From contig JAFKAC010000008.1 of NCBI GenBank assembly GCA_025766275.1, forward strand, positions 186,001 to 250,000: 64,000 nucleotides of DNA, read 5' to 3'. Numbering within the stretch: the stretch's first letter is position 1; the number at the start of each line of letters is the position of its first letter. The translations under genes and the position numbers were made by a program. Of this stretch, positions 55,131 to 64,000 are shown piece after piece. This DNA is from Lactarius indigo (taxonomy: Eukaryota > Basidiomycota > Agaricomycetes > Russulales > Russulaceae). The notes below the pieces were generated by a model. It was not told where the DNA came from. It did not search any database and saw only the letters and a list, made by a program, of their open reading frames with translations.

Positions 55131-56565
55131 AGGTAGCGGTCACCAGGAACCATCCCCCCTTATGTCAGCAGCCACTCACCATTTCTTGCCCTCCAAATTC
55201 CTCTCTCACATTATCAAAGTATAACAATATATTCAGTAAGGGTTGAAGTGTACATCCATAGCTACAAAGTGTACAAATTTTTTAAAAAAAAAATTGAGAT
55301 TTGACAGAGATTTTAACAAATGTTTTCCCTTTTTGCAAAACAGGTTTTCTTGCCTTTCTGCGCTTTTGTTAAAAAACAACTCGAAGATTTGAAACATTAT
55401 GTAATAGATCATGTGATATAAGGCCCACCAATGAGAACGAAGATTCATGCCCTCAAATCTCAGCTATGGGCCACAAAATGCGAGGCCAAAGGGCTCCACA
55501 CAAACTCTTGCTATTGTGTGGCAAAAGTGTTTGAATAACATCCTTGGTATGTTTAATGAAAATAGTCAGTGATACCCCAGACTGCCGCTAGATGGTTTGT
55601 AGTGCAGCTCGAGACAGTTGGTTTTGGGAGGCGTGAAGCCATGCTGCTGGTCGTGCAGGCCTTCGCGGGTACCGTAACTTCACAAAGGGAATCGCCTCGG
55701 TCGGGGACGCGTTTCACAACGATTTCTAAGGGCGCGCGAGTGTGCGGGGCGCTCGGGAACACAAGGAAGATAACTAGCTAGAATAAGAAGACTAGCCGTG
55801 CTACTGGGCGTGCAGGCCTTCGCGGGTATCGTAACTTTGCGTTGGGGTCCGCCTCGGTTGGGGATGCGTTAATATAAAGCAGCTAAGGGCGCGCGCAGAT
55901 GCGGGACGCTCGGGAATGCGAAGAAGAGGGCAAACAAAAACTAAGAAGGGCTCAGAAGCCCAGAGAGAGAGATGCTAGGATTTTGCTCTCCTTTTGAAGG
56001 AGTAGATACAGGAAGTATTTATGTATACAAGCAAGGAGATAGATCTAATATTAAATGGGGTGGAGGCAGCAACCAAGTGAGGCCGCAAGACAAGTGGGAG
56101 GGAGAACCATAACAGCCCGAATCGGCCAAGGCGCGGGAAAGTCGGCCGCCAGAGCGATACAGAAAAGTACCTATAATGTGCAAAATAGTCGGTTTACCTG
56201 GCCAGCTGAGTATCAGTCATATTATCGGTGCAAGCCCTGCATCATGACACTTGCAGGACCCACCATTGACCCAGGAGCTGGCTGTGTTGGTGCAGAGACA
56301 GCTGGAAATGAGGGCCCCTGTCCAAGTATTGGACCCAATGACATGGAAGTGGAAAACTCACCACCAGTGTCATAGCACTCTCATAATGCACTGTAAATAT
56401 ATATGAACCCCTCCTTTCCCCACTCTGCTTTAACAAGATTCTCCAAGAGATTCTCTCTATTTTTTTTTTTGGTTGTTGAACCTCGAGATTTGAAATGCTT
56501 ATGTAATACAAACCCTAGGGTTACAAGCTGACATAAGGGGGGATGGTTCCTGGTGACCGCTACCT
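55131..56565. mobile_element. Non-autonomous DNA transposon with perfect 38-bp TIRs
   Basis: The 40 bases 55129-55168 and 56528-56567 are exact reverse complements; the outermost TA on each side is probably the target duplication. That leaves a 1435-bp element with 38-bp TIRs beginning AGGTAGCGGTCACCAGGAAC. The interior has no transposase-length ORF. It includes a 157-bp tandem duplication at 55639-55930 and an AT-rich left part (55210-55420). TA duplication suggests the Tc1/mariner or pogo class. Perfect TIRs imply recent activity driven by a transposase elsewhere. Confidence 0.85.
55639..55930 (+). repeat. 157-bp imperfect tandem duplication inside the TIR element
   Basis: The block CGTGCAGGCCTTCGCGGGTA starts at 55652 and again at 55809, a period of 157 bp. 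The match continues through GCCTCGGT.GGGGA.GCGTT and CTAAGGGCGCGCG to CGCTCGGGAA. The two units differ at scattered sites. Confidence 0.8.
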
Positions 56566-56908
56566 TAGGTTGGTCAGATCCACCAACCTGGGGCCAGAAA
56601 CCCAACTTGATGCCCATCTCAAATTTTGTGATGTACTTAGACTTCCAAACTGATGCTTGGGCTCTTGCTTGGGCTTCTGCACTGCACCTGGACTTCCACG
56701 CTGACGCCTGGACTTCATTTAGACCCATATAGGATTGAGTTAAGGTGGAAAAGCAGGGGTTTGGGGGTGCAGCCCCCAACAAGCTGAAGCAACCTGTGCC
56801 ATAGGCACAGTGCTGAAGCTTGTTCTATTTGCTACTAAGTGTAATTACAACAAATAAATAGTTGTGGTGTAAGCGTGCCATCAGGCGAGTAAATCTGACT
56901 CAGAAAGG

Positions 56909-58559
56909 TCAGGGGGGAGGAGAGGCAAGGTCAGCAAAGCCGATCAGGTTTGTGCCAACATCAAACACGGTATAGACGTTTTGGAGGAATACATCGCCAA
57001 TGATCCAGAAACCAACTTTGAAAGATAGACGGTGCAATCAGAAAGAGAGGTCTGATCGCACAGCTCGTTCTTTGACTCACTATTTTCAAGGGAGGGGAAG
57101 TATATGAGACCACCAACGCATGTGTCCGAACCCTCAGAGATAGACCCCATGTTGAAGGTACTCGGCGACACGGGGAATCGCTTGCCGCCAAACTCAAAAC
57201 TGACAACCGTGCTAAAGTTGCAAGGAACTGAATCAAGGCGCTCAATCATCAATGACCCGGAGAAGCCGAATAACAACAGGACGAACTTGTAAAGAACCCT
57301 TCGTCAAGGTCGGATTCGGGACCAGGTCGATATCCTGGTATCTTTGCATATATTGCTTCCACATCCTTTTTATTGCCGATGATGAGGGTTGTGCCAGTGT
57401 CAATGATGACATTAATGTCACTCAATAGAACAGGACATTCGTTAACAGTAACATCGGTGAGGATGGTTTGCCAATAACCCTTCGTAGGTCGCAAGCAGTT
57501 AGATAGGATTCAATCAGCACCAACAAGTTCTGAACTCACCTGTTTGGTCACTGGAACATACGTGAAAGAACCCTTATAGAGCTTCGGGTTGGTGCCTCCC
57601 AGATAGAGCTCTGCTCCTGTATTGGCCAACTTGAAGGCAAATTGCGGATGGGTGACATTGCCTTGCGCAACAAGAGTCTGAAAGAGCGGAGGAGAATCGT
57701 AGACAGAGATTGACTGGTAGCCCATCCCCACTAGGCCGTCTGGGGAGAAGTCGCTCTTTGCAAACCCAGTAGAGTACGTCAAAGCAGCGCCGAGAGCTTG
57801 TTTACACGCCTAATGGAAGCCATGATCAGAGTAGCGCGATCATCAAGCAGAAATACAACACGGTACAGTCAATCCGGCAATCGATACGGTGTCGTCATAT
57901 TGTTCACCAGACACAGTAGAGCCATCTCCGTACATCAATTCAAACGTTGCTTTCCGATCGACGGCACTCGTGCTCGCGTTGGGGTCGTAGCGGGTGTGAC
58001 CATCACAGCTACTATCGCACCCTGTAGATGGGAGGAATATATCACTGCTTCCGGTATCGAAATCCACTTCATGGCTCTAAGAAATCATTCGAGATGCTGT
58101 CACCACCGCGAAGACTCACCAGTAAAAGACTTAGACGGTGTTCCGACCTCGATGGTTCCGTACCAAAGAACAGAATAATCGTCTATGAGAGGTACGCTCC
58201 CCGTCGCTCTCTTTAAAGAGGGCCTCAAAATGCGGCTTAGATCAAGGTTTTTCGCGAGTGGGTGCTGCCTGCCGGTGTTTTTCTTGAAATTCAAAAACCC
58301 GGCCAGGATACCGCTGATTAAAAATGAGAACACCCCAGACCCACGATCCAGACACCAACGCATGTACTTACCGTATACTCCGCTGAGTATTGGCCCTGAG
58401 AAGCTGCAGGTCGACTGCTCCATTCGCACTACGAGGTTCGTTGCGCCTAGAGATGGGTACGGCGAAACCGACGGAGCGGTCGTTGTGCCTTCTAGGGTGT
58501 GCCAGGACCGACAGGACGAGAGGGAGCGCAGCAATTAAGAGCACAACCGGAACACGCAT
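56909..58559 (-). CDS. Secreted A1 aspartic protease (polyporopepsin-like)
   Basis: A pepsin-fold endopeptidase. The signal peptide is MRVPVVLLIAALPLVLSVLA; the propeptide contains AVPISRRNEP and KKNTGRQHPLAKNL. The mature part starts near the VPLIDDYSVLWYGTIEVGTP segment. The two catalytic motifs are DFDTGSSDIF and VIIDTGTTLIIG. GDGSTVSGEQYDDTV is the flap region, with DGLVGMGYQSIS and GYWQTILTDVTVN between. The end is FWIIGDVFLQNVYTVFDVGTNLIGF, with the stop at 56909. Several short introns separate these, for example after PSKSFT and after PVTKQ. Both active-site Asp residues and the flap Tyr-like region are present, so it is likely active. The TIR element ends about 340 bp beyond its 3' end. 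Confidence 0.9.
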
Positions 58560-59086
58560 TGTGACAGAGAGGCCAGTCCCTTGCAGAGACACAGGCTAGT
58601 GGTGTCGGGAATATCCCGTACGAGACACAGTACTTATACAGTACTATGGCGCCAAGCGCGCACGCCAGAGGAGCGTGAATTTTTGGAATTTCTAATGCTC
58701 CACAGAGTCCAACAATTGGTTGTCATGTCGTGATGCGGCTAGAAACAACAGCCTCCTTCTGAACCGTGGCTAAGTGACAGGTTAGTGGGAACTTGGAAAC
58801 GAATTATGACATAATGGCATTGTTGAATGGAACCGGCCAATATAATTTCACGAACTTGACACGAAAATAATTGCCTTGTTGCTCCAGTACACCATAGAGT
58901 ATTGGAGATCTGAGAACGAGCCTGGGTCTCATCGCTAGGAAGCGACAACCAAACCACCTCCTAGGGACTCTTTTAAATAAGATAGAAAATTAATCTTTTT
59001 CGTCAGGAGAGAAGACGGACTGAAGACCCTCTGAATCTTAAGTGGGCGAACCATCTTCTTGATGAAAGGAAGCCAAGAACTTGAAT
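58560..59086. other. Upstream region of the protease gene, no gene seen
   Basis: About 530 bp. AGTACTTATACAGTACTATGG near 58630 is TATA-like (TATACAG) and lies about 70 bp before the start on the opposite strand. Otherwise only short frames. Confidence 0.35.
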
Positions 59087-59774
59087 GAAGCTGTCTAAGA
59101 AATTGTCCTTCGAGACGTAAAATTGGGTAATTCGGTAAGCTTGCTCCAAAGTAGTAAACAGCGATATTTGCGGAGAGGAAATGGCGCTATGAGACAAGGC
59201 GAATGCGTGGGCGAGTTTACAGTGATTGCCTGCCAGGCTGTAGTATGTCAAATACTGACCGCAGTCACGGGTGGACTCGTGGACTCGACACAACACACGA
59301 TTCAAATTACATAATCCATATCATATCGAGTCAGTGGAATAAATGTGCTTCCTGTTGAGCAACACTGCTGCCCAACAAAATGGACTCATAGTTTCTGTGA
59401 AAGTTTCATGGCTAGGTTGTATGTGCCTTACATTGAACGTTAAAAAAAGTCCGGGGCAAATTGACCAAAAATGTGGCCGTCAGAGTCATTTGGTCCATTG
59501 ACCCCAATGTTTCAGAGAGCCATGAAGGACTGTACAGCACTGTGTATGAGAGATCTGAGAGCAAGCCAGAACCCCATCCGGACCGCCGCTGACTCAATTC
59601 CGACTTTTTCGTTTTTACTGAGCGCGCGTGACTGCTAAACTCGCCTACGCGTCTATCTTGTGTCCTGGCGCTGTTTCCTCTCCGCACACATCGTCGTCTA
59701 CTGTACTACTTTGGAGTAAGCTTACCGAATTGCCCAACTTTACGTCTCGGAGGACAATTTCTCAGACGGCTTCC
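59087..59774. repeat. Imperfect inverted duplication (arms about 140 bp, loop about 410 bp)
   Basis: Arm A (59087-59222) read on the minus strand aligns with arm B (59634-59774) on the plus strand. Shared blocks include TTTCCTCTCCGCA, CTACTTTGGAG and AAGCTTACCGAATT, and a 5-base insertion lies in arm B. By hand alignment I count about 23 differences, of which about 20 are transitions. Arm A is open on the minus strand (59003-59305). Arm B is interrupted in the matching frame, so it looks like a duplicated fragment of an unknown coding sequence. Confidence 0.75.
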
Positions 59775-61439
59775 TTTTGTCAGGGTTCTGAGTCGCTAGC
59801 TTTTGGATCAAGCAGTCGATTCCTTTTCCTTTTCTTTGCCTCCTGATTTCATGACGAGCCCGAGTACAGGCGGCAACGAGGAAGAAGAGACAGCGCTATG
59901 CTACACGACCTAAGTCATTGTTGTCGCTGCCGTCGTCGTCGGGGCCTACACGGTTCAGGCCAGCCCAAGGTACGTGTAACAGAACCCGACAAAGTTCATG
60001 CAGGACATGGCGTTGGTATGGCTGCCAAACATGCTGCGTCACGTATTCATGTTATAGTAACAAAGATCCCGGTAACGAATAACTTACAAGTGTATGAAAA
60101 CATGGTTGAAAATGAAAGACGGTACTTGATTCGTAGGCAAGTGCATCTTCCTGAAGAACAAACGACGGTATACGCGCCGACGAGCCACAACGACGCCGCG
60201 TGCTCGTACTACAGCCGCGTCGATCTGGTCGGTGAGTGTAAAAGAACGGGGTTATGACAGCATACCTTGTCCTTGGAATCCAGTATATTCTTGCTGGTCG
60301 AACTAGGGGTGATGCGTGTGCACTGATCGATGCCTACCGCGGCGGGGAAAAGCTGTAAGCAGGTGCCTAGAGATCATCAATTCGCCGATCGAGAATCGTA
60401 TTTTCGAGACAATATGCACTGAAAGTCATCCTGAACCAGGGCCTTTAGAAAATCAAGCTAGGGTTTTAAAATGCAAGTCAGAACCACGACAATGCTGCAC
60501 CCCACTTGTCTTTTGGCCTCCTTTGGTTTTGAGGAGGCTTACCAGCTTGGCGTTTCGTCTCAAATGCGTCGCATGTGGAGAGCGAAGATGCCGGCGTAAA
60601 GCCTCCGGATTTCTTGACTGTGATGTAGCTCTTAAATAAAATGAATGGACGAAATCGAACTTGTGCAGGCGACGTACAGGCACGGAGATAATGGAGTTAG
60701 TACCTCTCGCCGGCTTTGTCGATCTTGTCTTCGTCTGCCCTATATGAATTGACATCTTCGGCGACAAATTCGCTGGCGGTCAAGGAAGGACCCTCCCAGA
60801 TAAGATAACCGACTATCCTGACGTGCATCAATTTTTGTTCATGACTCTCAAGAGACGCCTTGGTGTGGCCGATGTCAGAGGCAGAAATAACCTCTTGTAT
60901 TTTCAAGAGTGTGGAGTAGGCTCTACGTATCCCCCTCTATTTTTTCTGAGTGACCTCGACGGGAAGGGAGATTATCGGGAAGTTGGGACATGGTGAGTGT
61001 ACTATCTGACGCGACCCCCAAACCAGTTTACAACCGAAACACAAAAAACGTGAGCAAATAGGCACCAACGGTGTCGGTCAACAGTGCGCCACAGCTGGGC
61101 CACCCACCCACTGGCAAGGACAAGCCTAGCTACATGTAGCGTGCTTGAAATGAAACGCCTTTCAAAAAAGACTACAGGCCCTTCAGTGCCCTCAAATTGT
61201 CTATTCGACACAATGCATGCCGAAATCATAAGGCATAAGGATTATCTCCCTATGGGCCTTCTTCAAGTTCGCCGGGTTGCGGAGATGAGGTGAAGGTAGT
61301 CCCAATGTCCGGAAGCCGGGCCGCAGTCGGAAGCGAAGGGAGTCAAAGTGGCGAGGTCAGGGCGAGTACAGCAAGCACATAGACAGATCAACCGACCACC
61401 ACCGAAACCGAAAGCTCAGAGACTTGACTACTACCAACG
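59775..61439. other. 1.7 kb without a recognisable gene
   Basis: A possible short exon near 59849-59970 would encode an acidic N-terminus followed by a Val/Ala-rich membrane-like segment ending before a GTACGT donor, but a stop interrupts it. A plus-strand frame at 59898-60254 has no recognisable content. The rest contains only short frames and the MMS2 upstream region. Confidence 0.35.
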
Positions 61440-62206
61440 ATGGCCAAGGGTTCGTTACATTCTATCAGACTCGATGGAAAAGGTGGTTTGACTCTCACAT
61501 CACTCTCTATTGTCAGTCCCACGTAACTTCCGCCTGCTCGAGGAACTCGAAAAAGGAGAGAAGGGCATCGGCGACGGATCGTGTTCCTATGGCCTCGAGG
61601 ACGGCGACGATATCCTCATGTCGAACTGGAATGGCACTGTCATCGGTCCAGGACACGTACGTACCCTCCCTTACCTCGTATCCACTCCCGTAATCCCCTC
61701 AACCCACGCACGCACACACGCCGCCATCCCATCCATCGTCATCATCAACCGCACACACACGCGCATCTTCTCTCTTGTCCCTTGTCTCTGTCCCCCTTCT
61801 CCGACATACATACACCGGACAATTTGAAACGCTGTAATTATACACCGCCTTGCCTTGGCTGGGGGCGCGTGCCCAACCCCAGACCGTACACGAGAACCGC
61901 ATCTACTCGCTCAAGATATTCTGCGGCGAGCAATACCCCGATAGACCACCTACGATCCAATTCATCTCCCGCGTCAACCTCCCCTTCGTCTCGCAGACCG
62001 ACGGCAAAGTCGACCCGACCAAGCTCCCCGTGCTCTCCAACTGGAACCGCAACAGCAGCATCGAGACTGTCCTCGTCGAGATCCGTCGGTCCGTCTCTCT
62101 CTCTCTCCTATCATATTACGACTTATTTATTTTAATTTTTGTTAGCGAGATGGCGTCGTTTAATAATCGCAAACTCCCCCAACCTCCGGAGGGCTCGACG
62201 TTCTGA
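61440..62206 (+). CDS. MMS2: Ubiquitin-conjugating enzyme variant MMS2 (UEV1)
   Basis: Pairs with UBC13 to build Lys63-linked ubiquitin chains, for PCNA polyubiquitination in error-free DNA damage tolerance. Exons 61440-61449, 61517-61656, 61883-62088 and 62146-62206 sum to 417 nt, 138 residues, the family length. Landmarks: [60 protein letters not shown] and the C-terminal [19 protein letters not shown]. As in all UEVs, no active-site Cys stands at the E2 catalytic position. The first exon is only 10 nt. The second intron (226 bp) is unusually long for this window and CA/C-rich. The third intron has a GTCCGT donor. Confidence 0.95.
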
Positions 62207-62279
62207 GACACCTCCCCGTTCTTTCCCTCTCCCTCTCTCCCGCACCGGTCTCCAGTGATAGATTTTTTCGGCCCCCCGG

Positions 62280-62425
62280 GTTGCCCACACCGCATGTATA
62301 TGTATGTGCGGCGCATATGGGCGTGTGTGTATCTGTATGTGTGTGTATGTGTGCGCGCGTTGAGACGTCTCGACGTGGTGTGCGTGTGCACATGTATGTA
62401 TGCGTGCATGCATGTGTGTGCGATA
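62280..62425. repeat. GT-rich microsatellite-like tract
   Basis: Imperfect (GT)n/(TATG)n stretch with GTGTGTGTAT, TATGTGTGTGTATGTGTG and GCGCGCG blocks, just downstream of MMS2; AATAAA lies at about 62434. Alternating purine-pyrimidine sequence with Z-DNA potential. Confidence 0.7.
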
Positions 62426-63311
62426 AGAAGTCCAAATAAATGAATCACGCATGTTTCCTTCTCAGCCAGTCCGTGTCCGTATCCGTGTCCGCCCGTATTA
62501 CAGTCCATCATCTATCAAGTCGCGTCCAAGACGAGTGTGCGCGTATCCAGGGTGGGGTGTGGCCCCAAACCGCCCTCCAAAACCTGCATTGCCATCCCGG
62601 TCTTTTCCTTCTCAGCAGCGGCGATTGCGCGCACCATCACTGCTAAACACGTATCGTCTGCCCCTTACCCTACCCCTCGGCGATCGATCTCGCCTCGAGC
62701 ACTGTTTGTTTTACCAAATAGGACTCGAAAGCGCCATCATCGCCGTCCTCGAGGACTCAGTACTGCGCGCTTCGTTATCGATCATCATCGTTCTCCATCC
62801 ACCGCATTCGCGTAAAGGCGCTTCGTAGTAGTTGTTCGAGTTTTGTGTGCATCAGTGCCAACTCGTGAATGAAGCGAAAAAGTCTCCGTCTCCGTACATA
62901 CCACGCTCCGAAGTTCTGGCTCGGTGTTCATCCATCCATACTTGTATCGTGCTCCACTGTCGTAATCTTCCGTGTCTCGGGGCTCGAGGCGAAGAATACA
63001 ACATTGCATACAAGACTATGTGTCCGCACAACAATCCGGTGAAAAAGACCAAAAGCGTCAGTACAGACAATCGTAGCTCGGCAACTATTACCGCATGGGC
63101 GGACTGAAGGAGAAAAATGTGACATATGTAAAGAGAGAAAACAACGAAAACAACGAAAAAAGTCGAAAGAAAAAAAAAAAAAAAGGAGAGGTGGAATGAG
63201 CGAAAACAAAATTACAATCGCGGACGAGAGAAAAAGAAAAGCGAACGACCTCGAACGAACAAACAGCGTATAAAATGAATATCCCAACAAGAGTACATCC
63301 GCCCCAGATAC
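62426..63311. other. Intergenic, no gene recognised
   Basis: Short frames on both strands with no family resemblance. A run of about 14 A at 63170-63184 and A-rich flanks lie downstream of the OPI1-like gene. Contains the convergent 3' regions of MMS2 and the OPI1-like gene. Confidence 0.4.
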
Positions 63312-64000
63312 TCAGTCGTCATCGACGTCCATGGCTGCCTTTGGCGTGCCCACGCGCTCACCATCCTCCGTAAACATGTCCTTCTTGTTCGGCGTCGACG
63401 GCGCGCTTCCTGACAAGCTTAGCCGACTGATCCCCGCTGTATGATGGTCCGCAAAGAATGTGTCCTGCAATGACGAGGACGACGAGGACAACATCGTTGC
63501 TGGATGCATTATTGGGCTTATCGAGGGTAACATCGCATTGACACTAGAAGGAGTGACCGCAGTGCTCGTCGTAGTGCTCTCGCCCGCCATCACGGGAGAG
63601 CGGTGTGTCATTAGGTCTAGTGGTGACAAGGCGTTCCCTGAGTTTGGGCCGGATTCCGTGTCGGCTACAGCATTGCGTTGTAGCCCGATGACACGCAGGC
63701 GTTCAACCCACGCATCGGCGCGATCGAGAGAGTCTTTCACCACACCAGTCACCCCGCGCATCATGTCGAGACTCTCAGTAGCAAGCGCAAGGATACGTTG
63801 TGCGGCTTGCTTTGCTGAACCGGCGGTGGGAGGTACGGGACCGTTGGCGCCTGCACTATTTTGTCGTGGGTGTCGTGTTGGCGAAGAAGGACGAGAGATC
63901 TCCCCCGTCCCACTTGTGTTCGTTCTTCGTACGCTTCTTCGGGTCGAACCGCGTCCGCGAGTGGGAACAGGTGCGGGTGCAACGTTATCCCGACGAGCGG
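63312..64000 (-). CDS. OPI1-like transcriptional regulator, C-terminal part (runs off the window)
   Basis: The minus strand reads SAKQAAQRILALATESLDMMRGVTGVVKDSLDRADAWVERLR between about 63840 and 63690. This resembles the C-terminal conserved helix of fungal Opi1-type repressors, which sense phosphatidic acid and control phospholipid genes. Upstream is a Ser/Pro/Arg-rich linker, and downstream a Ser/Thr-rich tail ending PNKKDMFTEDGERVGTPKAAMDVDDD, stop at 63312. The N-terminal half lies beyond 64000. A frame change between the linker and the tail exons (about 63765) implies an intron or that only one of the two frames is coding there. Identification rests on one motif, so another regulator with a similar helix is possible. 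Confidence 0.5.
   Translation of the reverse strand, partial: ARRDNVAPAPVPTRGRGSTRRSVRRTNTSGTGEISRPSSPTRHPRQNSAGANGPVPPTAGSAKQAAQRILALATESLDMMRGVTGVVKDSLDRADAWVERLRVIGLQRNAVADTESGPNSGNALSPLDLMTHRSPVMAGESTTTSTAVTPSSVNAMLPSISPIMHPATMLSSSSSSLQDTFFADHHTAGISRLSLSGSAPSTPNKKDMFTEDGERVGTPKAAMDVDDD

Noticed and set aside
62255..62511. Overlapping frames rich in His/Thr/Cys in the GT tract
   Set aside because: Generated by the GT/CA microsatellite; no protein-like composition.
63930..63960. tRNA B-box-like GGTTCGACCC on the minus strand
   Set aside because: Lies in the coding linker of the OPI1-like gene and no A-box or cloverleaf surrounds it; no tRNA gene was found in the window.

Overview
The window looks like a gene-dense nuclear segment of a mushroom-forming basidiomycete (Agaricomycetes). 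Genes are cut by many introns of about 47-65 bp with GT..AG ends. The families present are typical of that group: an F-box family, a multi-exon small G-domain GTPase, a degenerate kinase-like protein, a NACHT-ankyrin-type fragment, a polyporopepsin-like aspartic protease, and Ty1/copia and non-LTR elements. The lineage is inferred from remembered family resemblance, not from a search.

Layout. 1-16.2 kb is a transposon and repeat graveyard. It holds a copia pol remnant, a disrupted F-box gene, a 5'-truncated LINE with target-site duplication and poly(A), decayed ORFs, a TA-flanked MITE, a 3-kb array of about 45 copies of a 68-bp minisatellite, one intact GTPase gene and a copia gag remnant. 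16.7-25.5 kb is housekeeping: PUS1 (tRNA pseudouridine synthase), D-xylulokinase, PIF1 helicase and the mitoribosomal GTPase mS29/DAP3. 25.6-30.7 kb is a run of broken genes: an RRP6 exosome nuclease copy with several independent lesions, a kinase-like pseudogene and an ankyrin fragment. 31-52.8 kb is again dense: a hypothetical protein, kinesin-14, APN2, BUD20, ribosomal protein eL33, ARG7, two unidentified proteins, an anoctamin and HSE1 (ESCRT-0). 53-61 kb is repeat-rich, with a 1.4-kb element carrying perfect terminal inverted repeats, an aspartic protease gene and an imperfect inverted duplication. 61.4-64 kb has MMS2 and the C-terminal part of an OPI1-like regulator that runs off the right edge.

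How the genes relate. This is a eukaryotic chromosome, so there are no operons. PIF1/mS29 (141 bp apart), APN2/BUD20 (148 bp) and eL33/ARG7 (411 bp) are divergent pairs with shared promoter regions. PIF1, APN2 and MMS2 are genome-maintenance genes; BUD20, eL33, PUS1 and (if it were intact) RRP6 are RNA and ribosome biogenesis genes. No gene cluster for a single pathway was found.

The most interesting signals are: (i) a likely 3-nucleotide microexon in PUS1 supplying the Ile of the conserved HQIRKM motif; (ii) the multiply disrupted RRP6; (iii) the 68-bp array with a fixed 3-base slot that takes only six states in its regular units; (iv) two TA-flanked elements with perfect terminal inverted repeats; (v) an inverted duplication whose arms differ almost only by transitions. 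Several otherwise conserved genes (ARG7, anoctamin, PIF1) carry single frame breaks, some in simple runs, so consensus errors must be separated from real decay. Splice sites were read by eye and checked by reading-frame phase; lengths were summed exactly for the GTPase, PUS1, xylulokinase, eL33 and MMS2.
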